Shown piece after piece: positions 16,805 to 25,345 of a stretch of DNA of 64,000 nt. Positions within the stretch are counted from its first letter, which is position 1, and every line of letters begins with the position of its first letter. Location: assembly GCF_014349235.1 (NCBI RefSeq), contig NZ_JACSOH010000009.1, positions 1 to 64,000 of the forward strand, given 5' to 3'. Below the pieces are notes generated by a model. That model had not been told where the DNA came from. It was given only the letters and a program-made list of their open reading frames with translations, and did no database searches. The stretch is from Cytophaga sp. FL35 (GTDB lineage: Bacteria; Bacteroidota; Bacteroidia; Flavobacteriales; Flavobacteriaceae). The position numbers and the translations under genes are program-made.

Positions 16805-18148
16805 TTAAATACCCGTATAATTGCTAGGTGTAATGGCTTTTAATTCGCTTTTAATGGCTTCTGAAACCTCCAAGGTCTCAATAAAATTAGCAATGGATTG
16901 TTGGTTGATAGCCTCGTTTGTTCGAGTCAATCCCTTAAGGGCTTCATAAGGATTTGGGTATGCCTCCCTTCGTAAGATGGTCTGTATTGCCTCTGCAACC
17001 ACCGCCCAGTTGCTCTCCAGGTCCTGTTCAAATTTGGCTTGGTTAAGCAATAACTTGTTCAAACCTTTAAGAGTTGCCTGAAAAGCAATGATGGTATGTG
17101 CAAAAGGAACTCCAACGTTTCTCAAAACGGTGCTATCCGTAAGGTCTCGCTGCAATCTTGAAACAGGTAGCTTTGCCGCAAGATGTTCAAAGAGAGCATT
17201 GGCAATGCCTAAGTTTCCTTCGGAATTTTCAAAGTCGATTGGGTTTACCTTATGAGGCATGGCAGAAGACCCTACTTCACCTTTTTTGATTTTTTGTTTG
17301 AAGTAATCCATGGAAACGTACGTCCAGAAATCCCTGTCCAAATCAAGAATAATGGTATTGATTCTTTTTAGTCCGTCAAAAAGAGCCGCCATATGGTCAT
17401 AATGCTCAATTTGCGTGGTAGGGAAGGAGTGGTGTAGACCCAATTTTTCCTGCACGAACTTTTTACCAAAGGCTTTCCAGTCTATATTGGGATATGCCAC
17501 TTTATGCGCATTGTAATTTCCGGTAGCACCTCCAAACTTGGCCGCACTTGGAATGTCGTTCAATAAGTTGAACTGCTCTTTTAATCTTTCTACAAAAACA
17601 TCTACTTCTTTGCCCAAACGGGTTGGAGAGGCGGGCTGACCATGGGTTCTGGCCAACATAGGCACTGAAGCCCACTCTTTTGCCAATTCCTTTAATTTGT
17701 CAACGAGCTCCAAATAGCCAGGAACATAGACTTCGTTCATCGCTTCCTTTATAGAAAGTGGAATGGCGGTATTGTTGATATCTTGAGAGGTCAATCCAAA
17801 ATGGATGAACTCTTTATATTCTGCCAAACCTAATTTGTCAAAAGCCTTTTTAATAAAATATTCAACAGCTTTCACGTCATGGTTGGTCACTTTTTCAATA
17901 TCCTTGATATCCTGTGCATCTTGGATATCAAAATTTTGATACAACTCCCTTAAGGCTACGTATTTAGATTTGTCAAAAGACTTCAGTTGAGGTAGGGGTT
18001 CTTCGCATAGTGCAATAAAATATTCTACTTCAACAAGTACCCTGTATTTTATGAGGGCTTCTTCTGAAAAGAAATTGGACAATGCTTCGGCTTTATTTCT
18101 ATAGCGCCCGTCTATGGGCGAAATGGCGTTTAAGGAAGTAAGCGACAT
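16805..18148 (-). CDS. purB: Adenylosuccinate lyase
   Basis: Enzyme of 447 residues that removes fumarate from adenylosuccinate (AMP branch) and from SAICAR (step 8 of purine synthesis). It belongs to the fumarase/aspartase superfamily: near the start SPIDGRYRNK, then ARTHGQPASPTRLGKEVDVF and the signature loop GEVGSSAMPHKVNPIDFENS. The frame is open to 18196, but a TATCTTTG promoter element sits at 18180-18187, so transcription begins after that point and ATG 18148 (MSLTSLNAISP) is the real start. The helical protein gene at 18253 and the sirtuin lie upstream on the same strand. Confidence 0.95.
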   Translation of the reverse strand: MSLTSLNAISPIDGRYRNKAEALSNFFSEEALIKYRVLVEVEYFIALCEEPLPQLKSFDKSKYVALRELYQNFDIQDAQDIKDIEKVTNHDVKAVEYFIKKAFDKLGLAEYKEFIHFGLTSQDINNTAIPLSIKEAMNEVYVPGYLELVDKLKELAKEWASVPMLARTHGQPASPTRLGKEVDVFVERLKEQFNLLNDIPSAAKFGGATGNYNAHKVAYPNIDWKAFGKKFVQEKLGLHHSFPTTQIEHYDHMAALFDGLKRINTIILDLDRDFWTYVSMDYFKQKIKKGEVGSSAMPHKVNPIDFENSEGNLGIANALFEHLAAKLPVSRLQRDLTDSTVLRNVGVPFAHTIIAFQATLKGLNKLLLNQAKFEQDLESNWAVVAEAIQTILRREAYPNPYEALKGLTRTNEAINQQSIANFIETLEVSEAIKSELKAITPSNYTGI

Positions 18149-18179
18149 AACGTAACTTTCTGGTTGGAAATTAAAACGG

Positions 18180-18187
18180 CAAAGATA
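18180..18187 (-). promoter_or_regulatory. Promoter -7 element for purB
   Basis: Leftward TATCTTTG, an exact TAnnTTTG, with transcription expected near 18173 and the ATG at 18148. No convincing TTG is found at the right distance upstream. Confidence 0.5.
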
Positions 18188-18252
18188 CCATATCATAATC
18201 GTTTATGATATTTTTTGCGAATGAAATATCGCTAAAAGAGGTAATCTTAGGG

Positions 18253-18813
18253 TTATTTCAATTTAGCCAAGGTATGTCTGGCCCGTGCCTTATAAGCAGC
18301 ACTTCCTGAGGGATAATTCTGCTCTAAAACCATTTTTAGTTCAGGATGAATCCAATCGAACTTTTGTCCCAAAAGTAGTAAACAGGTCATGGAATAGGCC
18401 TGAGCCGCCACCTTGTGGTCGCCTATCAACCAATCAAAGCAAGTGGACGATATTTTTTCTAAATGGGAAGTGTTGAGCGTTTGTTGAACCGGATTGGAGG
18501 TTTTTGAAAAATAGGCAAGAGTAAGAAATTCACAGATTTTGGCGATGGGCCGCACGGAAGAATCTTGATGAACCCTGTGAATATTTTCAATAAACTTGTT
18601 TATATGTGGAAGCAAATACTCCAAATGCTCTTTGGCCGTAAATTCCATAACCCAGCACGCTCTGTTGGAAATAGGATCATCAACTTCAAACGCGATTTGT
18701 AGGAGAGGTGGCACCAGATCTGGATTTTTAAGGATAAGCTGCGCCATTTCCGACCGCTTTTCACGGGAGTGGTTCACATAATTGAGGCTGTCATAAAGAG
18801 CTTCTTTTGTCAC
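18253..18813 (-). CDS. All-helical protein of unknown function next to purB
   Basis: Protein of 186 residues, no signal peptide or membrane helix, so cytoplasmic. It is made of repeated amphipathic helices (SEMAQLILKNPDLVPPLLQI, VAAQAYSMTCLLLLGQKFDW, YKARARHTLAKLK), which resembles a short HEAT-like solenoid. It has none of the catalytic loops of adenylosuccinate lyase, although neighbours of this sort are sometimes annotated as such. It sits between the sirtuin (12 bases upstream) and purB (104 bases downstream). I do not recognise a named family. Confidence 0.75.
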   Translation of the reverse strand: MTKEALYDSLNYVNHSREKRSEMAQLILKNPDLVPPLLQIAFEVDDPISNRACWVMEFTAKEHLEYLLPHINKFIENIHRVHQDSSVRPIAKICEFLTLAYFSKTSNPVQQTLNTSHLEKISSTCFDWLIGDHKVAAQAYSMTCLLLLGQKFDWIHPELKMVLEQNYPSGSAAYKARARHTLAKLK

Positions 18814-18825
18814 TTTTTCTGTTAA

Positions 18826-19518
18826 TTAAGTACTTGAAAGTAATTTTTGAACCAATTCTTGAACTCCTTGCGCCGCTTTTTTGGGGATAATGGTCAGGTC
18901 ATTAAAATCCCTTTCTGAAACGGCTGGCATAGGGTCAATGAAATAGATAGGCGTTGATGGGTTTACATAATTGACCAATCCGGCAGCCGGGTATACCTGC
19001 ATAGAAGTACCGATTATTAGTAAAATATCTGATTCCGAGGTGATTTCAACAGCTTTTTCTAGCATGGGTACTTGTTCCCCGAACCAAACAATGTGAGGTC
19101 TCAATTGATGCCCTCTGGAACAGAGGTCGCCTATATTTAAATCCTTGCTCCAAGGTAGAACATCCTTTTCATTTCCGGTACTACGTGCTTTTAAGAGTTC
19201 ACCGTGTAAATGTACTATATGGCTGCTTCCGGCCCGTTCGTGTAGGTCGTCTACATTTTGGGTAATGATGGTTACATCATACTTTGACTCCAGTTCTACC
19301 AAAGCCAAATGAGCTTTATTGGGCTGTACTTGCGGCAATTGTCTTCTTCTTTGATTGTAAAAATCCAATACTAAGGCGGGATTAGCATAAAAACCCTCGG
19401 GTGAGGCCACTTCCATCACGTCGTGTCCTTCCCATAATCCACCGGAATCCCTAAAGGTGTTGATTCCGCTTTCCGCACTTACACCCGCACCTGTTAAAAC
19501 GGTAATTTTTTTCTTCAT
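18826..19518 (-). CDS. cobB: NAD-dependent protein deacylase, sirtuin (CobB-like)
   Basis: Sirtuin of 230 residues that removes acyl groups from lysines using NAD+. NAD-binding motifs are GAGVSAESGINTFRDSGGLW (about residue 10), TQNVDDLHERAGS and the catalytic His in HLHGEL. FYNQRRRQL matches the Tyr-x-x-Arg pair of sirtuins that prefer succinyl or malonyl lysine. The four zinc-binding cysteines are missing: between the catalytic His and IVWFGE there is only one Cys (DLCSRG). Loss of the zinc site is, I believe, common in Bacteroidota sirtuins, but it sets them apart from E. coli CobB. It is divergent from trmH, with 35 bases between the starts. Confidence 0.88.
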   Translation of the reverse strand: MKKKITVLTGAGVSAESGINTFRDSGGLWEGHDVMEVASPEGFYANPALVLDFYNQRRRQLPQVQPNKAHLALVELESKYDVTIITQNVDDLHERAGSSHIVHLHGELLKARSTGNEKDVLPWSKDLNIGDLCSRGHQLRPHIVWFGEQVPMLEKAVEITSESDILLIIGTSMQVYPAAGLVNYVNPSTPIYFIDPMPAVSERDFNDLTIIPKKAAQGVQELVQKLLSST

Positions 19519-19553
19519 TGATATAAAAATAGAGTTTTTATTAATTTAGGCGG

Positions 19554-20222
19554 ATGGACCAAAAACAACTTCTTGAATTTTTAGAGGGTTTTATTTCGGA
19601 AGAACGAAAGCAACGTTTCATTGATATTTTACAAGACCGCACTAAATTGATTACGGTAGCCATGGAGGATGTGTACCAATTACATAACACCAGCGCCGTT
19701 ATTCGTAGTTGTGATATTTTTGGGGTTCAAGAGGCTCATGTTATCGAAAATAGGTTCGGTAAACGGCTGGACAAGAAAATTGCCATGGGTGCTCAAAAAT
19801 GGGTAGATGTCCATAGGTATAAAACGACGACCGAATGTATCGATAGTTTAAAAACTAGGGGGTATAAGGTTATAGCTACTTCTCCTCATTATGATTCTTG
19901 CGATTTAAATGATTTTGAAATAACGGAAAAAACGGCTTTTTTCTTTGGTACGGAAAGAGAGGGACTCACTGATGAAGTCCTCGAAAAGAGTGATGGATTT
20001 TTGAAGATTCCGATGCTTGGTTTTACCGAAAGTCTTAACATTTCAGTGGCTGTAGCCATTATTCTACATCAGTTATCGGCCCAATTAAGAACTACCAATT
20101 TGGATTGGAAACTAACAGAAGAGGAAATTCTGGATAAGCGGATTGATTGGACAAAGAAATCCATAAAGAGTATTGATAGTATCATGGGCAGGGTTCAAAA
20201 AGAAGGTCTAAGGGAGTTGTGA
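19554..20222 (+). CDS. trmH: tRNA (guanosine-2'-O-)-methyltransferase, SpoU/TrmH family
   Basis: SPOUT methyltransferase of 222 residues that uses S-adenosylmethionine to methylate a ribose 2'-hydroxyl, most likely of G18 in tRNA. The three SpoU motifs are visible: NTSAVIRSCDIFGVQEAHVI (motif 1), FFFGTEREGLTDEVL (motif 2) and IPMLGFTESLNISVAVAIIL (motif 3, forming the knot). The C-terminal extension is helical (EEEILDKRIDWTKKSIKSID), as in TrmH rather than the RlmB type with an N-terminal extension. A TAATTTAG element at 19542-19549, close to the ATG, may serve as its promoter. Confidence 0.88.
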   Translation: MDQKQLLEFLEGFISEERKQRFIDILQDRTKLITVAMEDVYQLHNTSAVIRSCDIFGVQEAHVIENRFGKRLDKKIAMGAQKWVDVHRYKTTTECIDSLKTRGYKVIATSPHYDSCDLNDFEITEKTAFFFGTEREGLTDEVLEKSDGFLKIPMLGFTESLNISVAVAIILHQLSAQLRTTNLDWKLTEEEILDKRIDWTKKSIKSIDSIMGRVQKEGLREL

Positions 20223-20283
20223 TTTTTAAAATTTCAAATTTAATTTTTTAGTATCTTTAATTCATCAACCAACTGAAAAACAA

Positions 20284-20808
20284 ATGTATATAGCACTTTA
20301 CATCCTATTAGGTATTATAGCGCTGGTAATATTATTGGCGTTAATAGCTCCCAAGACGTATCACGTTTCCCGTTCTGTAGTCATTGAAAAACCTCGGAGC
20401 GAGGTATTTACTTATTTAAGGTCTTTAAAAAATATGGACGATTGGTCTCCTTGGGCCAAAAAAGACCCGAATATGGAAAAGAAAATTACAGGCACCGACG
20501 GAGAAGTTGGTGCGGTCAGCTACTGGAACGGTAATAAAGAAGTAGGCGAGGGAGAACAAGAAATTACTAAAATCGTACCTGAACAACGCATCGAATCTGA
20601 GCTGCGATTTCTAAAGCCTTTTGCTTCAACGTCCGACGCTTATCTTCAAATTGATGAGGTTGATGCCACAAACTCCAAGGTCACATGGGGTTTTTCCGGC
20701 AAGAACAAATTCCCTATGAGCATCATGATGCTATTTATGAGCATGGATAAAATGGTGGGTAAGGATTTTGAATCCGGATTAAGTGATTTGAAATCTAAAT
20801 TGCAGTAG
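20284..20808 (+). CDS. Membrane-anchored SRPBCC (START-like) domain protein
   Basis: Protein of 174 residues with one N-terminal membrane helix (about residues 4-23) and then an SRPBCC lipid-binding-type fold: YHVSRSVVIEKPRSEVFTYL, NMDDWSPWAKKDPNME and VTWGFSGKN. This family is annotated as polyketide cyclase or SRPBCC in related genomes; the ligand is unknown. It lies 61 bases after trmH. A TATCTTTA sequence at 20252-20259 is a near-consensus promoter element, so it may be transcribed separately. It converges with the GH13 gene, whose stop is only 6 bases beyond its own. Confidence 0.8.
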   Translation: MYIALYILLGIIALVILLALIAPKTYHVSRSVVIEKPRSEVFTYLRSLKNMDDWSPWAKKDPNMEKKITGTDGEVGAVSYWNGNKEVGEGEQEITKIVPEQRIESELRFLKPFASTSDAYLQIDEVDATNSKVTWGFSGKNKFPMSIMMLFMSMDKMVGKDFESGLSDLKSKLQ

Positions 20809-20813
20809 TCTGT

Positions 20814-22526
20814 TTATTGGGCCAATTCCAATAATGCAATATCAAAATCATTCTCTAAAACAACCTGTCCATTTTCCACTTTAACCGGGGTGTTGGTGTA
20901 AGCATCTATAAGTTGGGTTCCATCACCAAAGAAGCCTTTAACGGTCAGTACTTTTTTTCCTATGGGAAGATTCAAACCTATAACCACCTTATCCTTAAAA
21001 TCATCTTTTACATATGATCTACTAAAAATGTAAGGTGATTTGGATAGTCTATTATGCCTTCCGGCCCCAACGGCCAGATGGTTATTTCTAAAACTTCCTA
21101 ATTTTTGCCAGTGTGACAGTATTTCCTTTTTTTCCGGGAGACTATCCAATTCATCCCAATTCATAAAGGAACGTAGATTGGCATCACCTATAACGGGATT
21201 TTCATCTGTACCATTCATAGATAGACTTCTTGCCGTTTCATCACCATAATAGATTTGAGATGCTCCCGGTGTTAGAAGTAGAATATTGGCTGCTTTTTTA
21301 GAATCAGTTCTTTCACGGTCAAAAGGATTTCCATCATCATGGGAAGTTAGGTAGTTGACCACTCCTTGATTTTCTAGTTTAGTATGTAACAGTTGATGGT
21401 ATTTATTAAAGATAGTCTCGTAATCCTTTTGAGCATCGGTTTTGAGTTCAAAATTGATAAGGCTTTTAAAACCATGATTAAAATAATCCACTTTTTTATC
21501 GCCAAAGTTATATTCCATTCCGCTAGAGATTCCATAGCCATAAACTTCTCCTACCATAAAAAATGGGGTATTGTCCAAGACCTTATCAGGGTTCATTTTT
21601 TTCCAGTTTTCAAAAGCCTTCGAGGCCTCTGTATAAAGTTCGCTCCAAGCTTTTTCATCGGCATGTTTTACGGTGTCCACCCTAAAACCATCAATTCCCA
21701 ATTGGTTGACATAGTCCGTTAGCCATTTTATGATATAAAACCTAGGAGCTCTAGGGTAACCGGTTCTTTCAAAAAAAAGCTGAAGTTCATCCAATTCTTG
21801 GCTAAGCCTGCCTTCCTCTTTCCATTTGGCCAATAAGGCATCTGGCAGTTCAACATCCGTATCGGAATCCGTATAAATATCCGGAAGGTTCTCTACCAAA
21901 GTACATGCCGTAGTACCTTCATAATTGCTAAAATTACAAGGAGGAGATGTACGTACCCATTCTTCTGGCCATACTGGATCTATTTCAGTAACGGGACCTG
22001 TATGGTTAAGTACTACATCCATTAGAATGCGAATACCGTTTTCATGTGCCGTCTTAATTAACTTTTGTAGGTCTTTCCTACTGCCAAAATTGGGGTCTAG
22101 AGCGGTCCAATCCTTGGTCCAATAACCATGATATGCAAAGGTATTACCCGTACCCTCATCTGTGGCACCGTGAATTTGCTCTACTACAGGAGTGAACCAA
22201 ATGGCATTGACACCTAAATCGGAGAAATATCCCTCCTCAATCTTTTGGGTTATGCCTTGAATATCGCCTCCCATAAAACCTCTTAAAGGACCTGTAGGTT
22301 CCGTGCGATTAAAGTTTAGGTCATTATCAGTATCTCCATTATTGAAGCGGTCGGTCAATAAGAAATAGATATTGGCAGCTTCCCAGAGAAATGGTTTAGT
22401 AATGACGCTGTCTTTTATGGTCTCGCTTACAATGGTAGGTTCTTTGCTTTGTTCCTTTTTTTGTTCGGCACAAGAATAAGCGAATAACAAAAGAAAGCAC
22501 ACAGCGAGTAGGTTCTTCATGGACAT
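20814..22526 (-). CDS. Alpha-amylase-family (GH13) lipoprotein
   Basis: Glycoside hydrolase family 13 enzyme of 570 residues, predicted to cut alpha-glucans. The lipobox is LLFAYSC (Cys19), followed by a lysine-rich linker. The four GH13 regions are intact: DVVLNHTG (170-177), GFRVDTVKHAD (280-290, nucleophile Asp284), GEVYG (326-330, acid/base Glu327) and SHDDGNPF (395-402, Asp397). An insertion at about 195-260 contains a Cys pair (PPCNFS and TTACTL) that could form a disulfide. An internal ATG two codons in (MKNLL) is an alternative start. No SusCD pair or other glycan genes are nearby, so it is not part of a polysaccharide locus here. Confidence 0.92.
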   Translation of the reverse strand: MSMKNLLAVCFLLLFAYSCAEQKKEQSKEPTIVSETIKDSVITKPFLWEAANIYFLLTDRFNNGDTDNDLNFNRTEPTGPLRGFMGGDIQGITQKIEEGYFSDLGVNAIWFTPVVEQIHGATDEGTGNTFAYHGYWTKDWTALDPNFGSRKDLQKLIKTAHENGIRILMDVVLNHTGPVTEIDPVWPEEWVRTSPPCNFSNYEGTTACTLVENLPDIYTDSDTDVELPDALLAKWKEEGRLSQELDELQLFFERTGYPRAPRFYIIKWLTDYVNQLGIDGFRVDTVKHADEKAWSELYTEASKAFENWKKMNPDKVLDNTPFFMVGEVYGYGISSGMEYNFGDKKVDYFNHGFKSLINFELKTDAQKDYETIFNKYHQLLHTKLENQGVVNYLTSHDDGNPFDRERTDSKKAANILLLTPGASQIYYGDETARSLSMNGTDENPVIGDANLRSFMNWDELDSLPEKKEILSHWQKLGSFRNNHLAVGAGRHNRLSKSPYIFSRSYVKDDFKDKVVIGLNLPIGKKVLTVKGFFGDGTQLIDAYTNTPVKVENGQVVLENDFDIALLELAQ

Positions 22527-22570
22527 CTATTTTGTCTAAAGCTATAAAATGCCCAGAGGAAATCAAAGAA

Positions 22571-23344
22571 TTATTTTTTGCGATTGAGGACTTTAAATTC
22601 CTCGTAGCAACTACTTACAGCATCCAATATTTGAAGGTCGTTTGCCGTAGTGATAAATGATTTGGAATAATTGCAGTTATTGAGAATGTCCTCTATGTCT
22701 ACTTTTTCGATTTGTAGTAGCTCCGTCAAGGTTTCACGATCAAATTTGGATGCCAATAAATCCCTGATTTGATCGTCTTCCTTCATTTTACGAAGTTTAC
22801 GCATCTGGTTGGGTTGTTTTCCAAACAGATTTCGAAGAAGGTCTGCGGGGTTGAGGATGGCACCCAACACTTTGGTTACGGCACTGGGATTTTTGTTCCC
22901 TCCTTCGTAACTTACGGAAAGACCGGAAATACTATATTGGTAGGAGTTGTTTATGGGGTAGTTCTTTACGTCTATTTCCAAATAACCGGTAAGTTGATAG
23001 GGTTTTACAATCACTTCTTCTAGTGCATATGCCAATTCTGTTAGGGCAATCTGGGTATTTTCAAACTTGAACATATCATTCGTTACCCTAATTTTCTGAG
23101 ATTTGAAACCTAAAAACGAAAAGTAAATAATATCATCTACCGCTGCCGAAACGGTAAACTCACCATTTTGATCCGTAATGGTGCCAATGACCTGGGTAAG
23201 GTTGACCACGTGAACGCTTTCCATGGCCTTTTCGGTTTGGGCATTTACAACTACGGCTTTCAACGGCTGTAGTTCCGGTTCATCATCTTGGGCAAATAAT
23301 GTGGTAGTAGAAATTAACAGGAAAAGGGTAAGAAGTGCTCTCAT
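22571..23344 (-). CDS. Carboxypeptidase-like regulatory domain protein
   Basis: Exported protein of 257 residues with signal peptide ending TTTLFAQ. Residues about 30-115 form a carboxypeptidase-D-regulatory-like beta-sandwich (MESVHVVNLTQVIGTITDQN, then FTVSAAVDDIIYFSFLGFKS), the same domain that precedes the plug in many TonB receptors. The rest is helical, with a basic segment (RNLFGKQPNQMRKLRKMKED), and holds two of its cysteines near the C-terminus. No barrel is attached. The GH13 gene begins 44 bases downstream on the same strand, so they may be co-transcribed. Function unknown. Confidence 0.8.
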   Translation of the reverse strand: MRALLTLFLLISTTTLFAQDDEPELQPLKAVVVNAQTEKAMESVHVVNLTQVIGTITDQNGEFTVSAAVDDIIYFSFLGFKSQKIRVTNDMFKFENTQIALTELAYALEEVIVKPYQLTGYLEIDVKNYPINNSYQYSISGLSVSYEGGNKNPSAVTKVLGAILNPADLLRNLFGKQPNQMRKLRKMKEDDQIRDLLASKFDRETLTELLQIEKVDIEDILNNCNYSKSFITTANDLQILDAVSSCYEEFKVLNRKK

Positions 23345-23383
23345 TAACTTATAAATGGAAATTTAAAAGTACTAAACAAAACG

Positions 23384-23409
23384 AAAAAATACGCCAAAGC
23401 GTATTTTTT
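23384..23409 (-). terminator. Terminator of the DEAD-box helicase gene
   Basis: AAAAAATACGC (23384-23394) and GCGTATTTTTT (23399-23409) pair around CAAA. Read leftward, the hairpin ends in a T run and follows the helicase stop at 23423. Confidence 0.85.
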
Positions 23410-23422
23410 AATATATGATTAA

Positions 23423-25186
23423 CTAAAAGAAGTCACTTCTGTTTTTCTTGCTACGCCTTTTACCGGAGAAGCTCGAACTTTTCTTAGAGCTACTACTGTC
23501 ATTTCTTCTGCCACGGTTACCTCCGCGATCTCTATCCCTGCCTCTTCTTTTGGATTTGCCCTTTCGGCCTCTTCCGCCATCGCCACCAGGATTTTTGGAA
23601 ATCTCAACATTAATGAACCTTCCTTCCAATTTAAAATCCGTAAAGAATTGTAAAATGGCTTCAGTGTGTACCTCATCTGTGTTAAAGAATGAAAAGGTAT
23701 CTTTGGTATCCACCTTGTATACATCATCTTTTCCTAGGTTGAGTGTATCCCTTAAAAAGTCTTTTAAGCTCATCCAGTCATAACCGTCCTTTTCACCTAC
23801 ATTAATAAAGTAGCGTACAGAGCCATTACTTGACCCACCTCTATCTGAACCTTGTTCGTTACCTGCACTATTAAGGTCTTTGGTCTTATTGTAGTAATTG
23901 GAGAATCTCGTAAATTCTACGGAAACGATTTTTTTGATTAATTCGTCCCTATCAATACCTTCCAAAACCTCATTAATGGCTGGTAGATAGTTTTCTACAT
24001 CCTTGTTGATTTTGGTCTCCTTTATTTTGTTGGCCAAATGGTACAACTGAATTTCACAAATTTCAATTCCTGTTGGAATTTTTTTGCTGATAAAGTTTTG
24101 CTGTACGATTTTCTCAATAGAACGAATTTTGCGCAACTCGCTCTTAGTAACAATTACCATTGAAATACCCGATTTACCGGCCCTACCTGTTCTACCGCTA
24201 CGGTGGGTGTAGGTTTCAATTTCATCTGGTAATTGATAGTTGATAACATGCGTAATGTCATCTACATCTATTCCACGGGCGGCCACATCCGTTGCCACCA
24301 ACATCTGTATTTGTTTTTTACGGAAAGCATTCATGACCAAATCTCTTTGGTTTTGGCTTAAATCTCCGTGCAGGGCCCCGGCATTATACCCGTCCTCTAT
24401 TAATTTTTCGGCAACCTTTTGAGTGTCTCTTTTAGTTCTACAGAATACCACCGAAAAAATATCGGGGTTGGCATCTGCCAGACGCTTAAGTGCGGGGTAC
24501 CTGTCCCTTCCACTTACTACATAATATTCGTGGTCAACATTGGTAGAACCGGCATTTTTGGTACCAACCGTAATTTCGGTTGGGTTATGCATGAATTTTT
24601 TAGCAATAACGGATACCTCTTTGGGCATTGTGGCACTGAACAACCATGTAGATTTATCTTGAGGAGTATTGGATAAAATATCCTTGATGTCTTCATAAAA
24701 GCCCATGTTGAGCATTTCATCGGCCTCATCTAAAATACAATAGTCAATTTTGGAAATATCTACCAAACCACGACCAATCATATCCTTCATTCTACCAGGA
24801 GTGGCCACCACTATTTGGGCGCCTCTTTTAATTTGTCTGGCCTGTTCCGTTATACTGGCACCGCCATAGATGGCAACCGTGCTTAAACCCTTCACATATT
24901 TGGAATATGCTTGCATTTCTGTGGTAATCTGCAAGCACAATTCTCGGGTAGGGGATAAAATAAGCCCTTGAGTTGTTCTGCTATTGGCATCCAGCTTTTG
25001 AATAAGTGGGAAACCAAATGCTGCAGTTTTTCCTGTTCCGGTCTGGGCCAATGCCACAAGATCGGACTCGTTTTCCAATAAAATAGGGATTGCTTTTTCT
25101 TGTACCTCGGACGGGCTCTCAAAGCCCATATCCTTAATAGCATTCAATAGGGCATCATTTAGCCCCAATGCTTCAAATTTTGTCAT
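23423..25186 (-). CDS. deaD: DEAD-box ATP-dependent RNA helicase (DeaD/CsdA-like)
   Basis: RNA helicase of 587 residues that unwinds structured RNA, with likely roles in ribosome assembly and cold adaptation. The helicase core has AQTGTGKT (47-54), PTRELCLQ near 79, DEAD (153-156), SAT (184-186) and HRSGRTGRAG near 330. A DbpA-type RNA-binding domain follows (YFINVGEKDGYDWMSLKDFL, about 455-530). The tail is basic and rich in Gly, Arg and Ser (RGRKGKSKRRGRDRDRGGNR), a probable disordered RNA-binding region. It has a leader of about 100 bases with stable, mutually exclusive stems, which fits post-transcriptional control. Confidence 0.94.
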   Translation of the reverse strand: MTKFEALGLNDALLNAIKDMGFESPSEVQEKAIPILLENESDLVALAQTGTGKTAAFGFPLIQKLDANSRTTQGLILSPTRELCLQITTEMQAYSKYVKGLSTVAIYGGASITEQARQIKRGAQIVVATPGRMKDMIGRGLVDISKIDYCILDEADEMLNMGFYEDIKDILSNTPQDKSTWLFSATMPKEVSVIAKKFMHNPTEITVGTKNAGSTNVDHEYYVVSGRDRYPALKRLADANPDIFSVVFCRTKRDTQKVAEKLIEDGYNAGALHGDLSQNQRDLVMNAFRKKQIQMLVATDVAARGIDVDDITHVINYQLPDEIETYTHRSGRTGRAGKSGISMVIVTKSELRKIRSIEKIVQQNFISKKIPTGIEICEIQLYHLANKIKETKINKDVENYLPAINEVLEGIDRDELIKKIVSVEFTRFSNYYNKTKDLNSAGNEQGSDRGGSSNGSVRYFINVGEKDGYDWMSLKDFLRDTLNLGKDDVYKVDTKDTFSFFNTDEVHTEAILQFFTDFKLEGRFINVEISKNPGGDGGRGRKGKSKRRGRDRDRGGNRGRRNDSSSSKKSSSFSGKRRSKKNRSDFF

Positions 25187-25303
25187 ATAAGTTATACTTA
25201 AATCGCTAATAGGTGTGTTGCTTAGAGCGATTATCGTGTATAACCCTAGTACTCAGTGCAACACCTGCCATACCGGCGGCGTTAAAAATAAGCGGCAAAG
25301 GTA
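25187..25303 (-). promoter_or_regulatory. Promoter and structured 5' leader of the DEAD-box helicase
   Basis: Leftward TACCTTTG (25303-25296) is an exact -7 element, placing the RNA start near 25289 and giving a leader of about 100 bases. Two stems compete. AATCGCT (25201-25207) pairs with AGCGATT (25226-25232). AGGTGTGTTGC (25211-25221) pairs, with a two-base bulge, with GCAACACCT (25258-25266). The 5' arm of the second on the plus strand lies in the loop of the first, so they form either a pseudoknot or alternative folds. The first stem lies 15-46 bases before the start codon. The region is GC-richer than its surroundings. Confidence 0.5.
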
Positions 25304-25345
25304 AGCTTATTTATTTAGAAATGAAGATCTTTTATCATTATCCGA

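Noticed and set aside
18149-18196. Longer purB start
   Set aside because: A TATCTTTG promoter element lies in it and the family start matches ATG 18148.
20814-22526. Part of a polysaccharide utilisation locus
   Set aside because: No SusC/SusD pair, sensor or further glycosidase lies nearby; the TonB receptors in the window are not SusC-type partners of it.
23419-23727. Open frame on the minus strand inside the helicase 3' end
   Set aside because: It is a shadow of the low-complexity Gly/Arg/Ser coding region, with no independent start or context.
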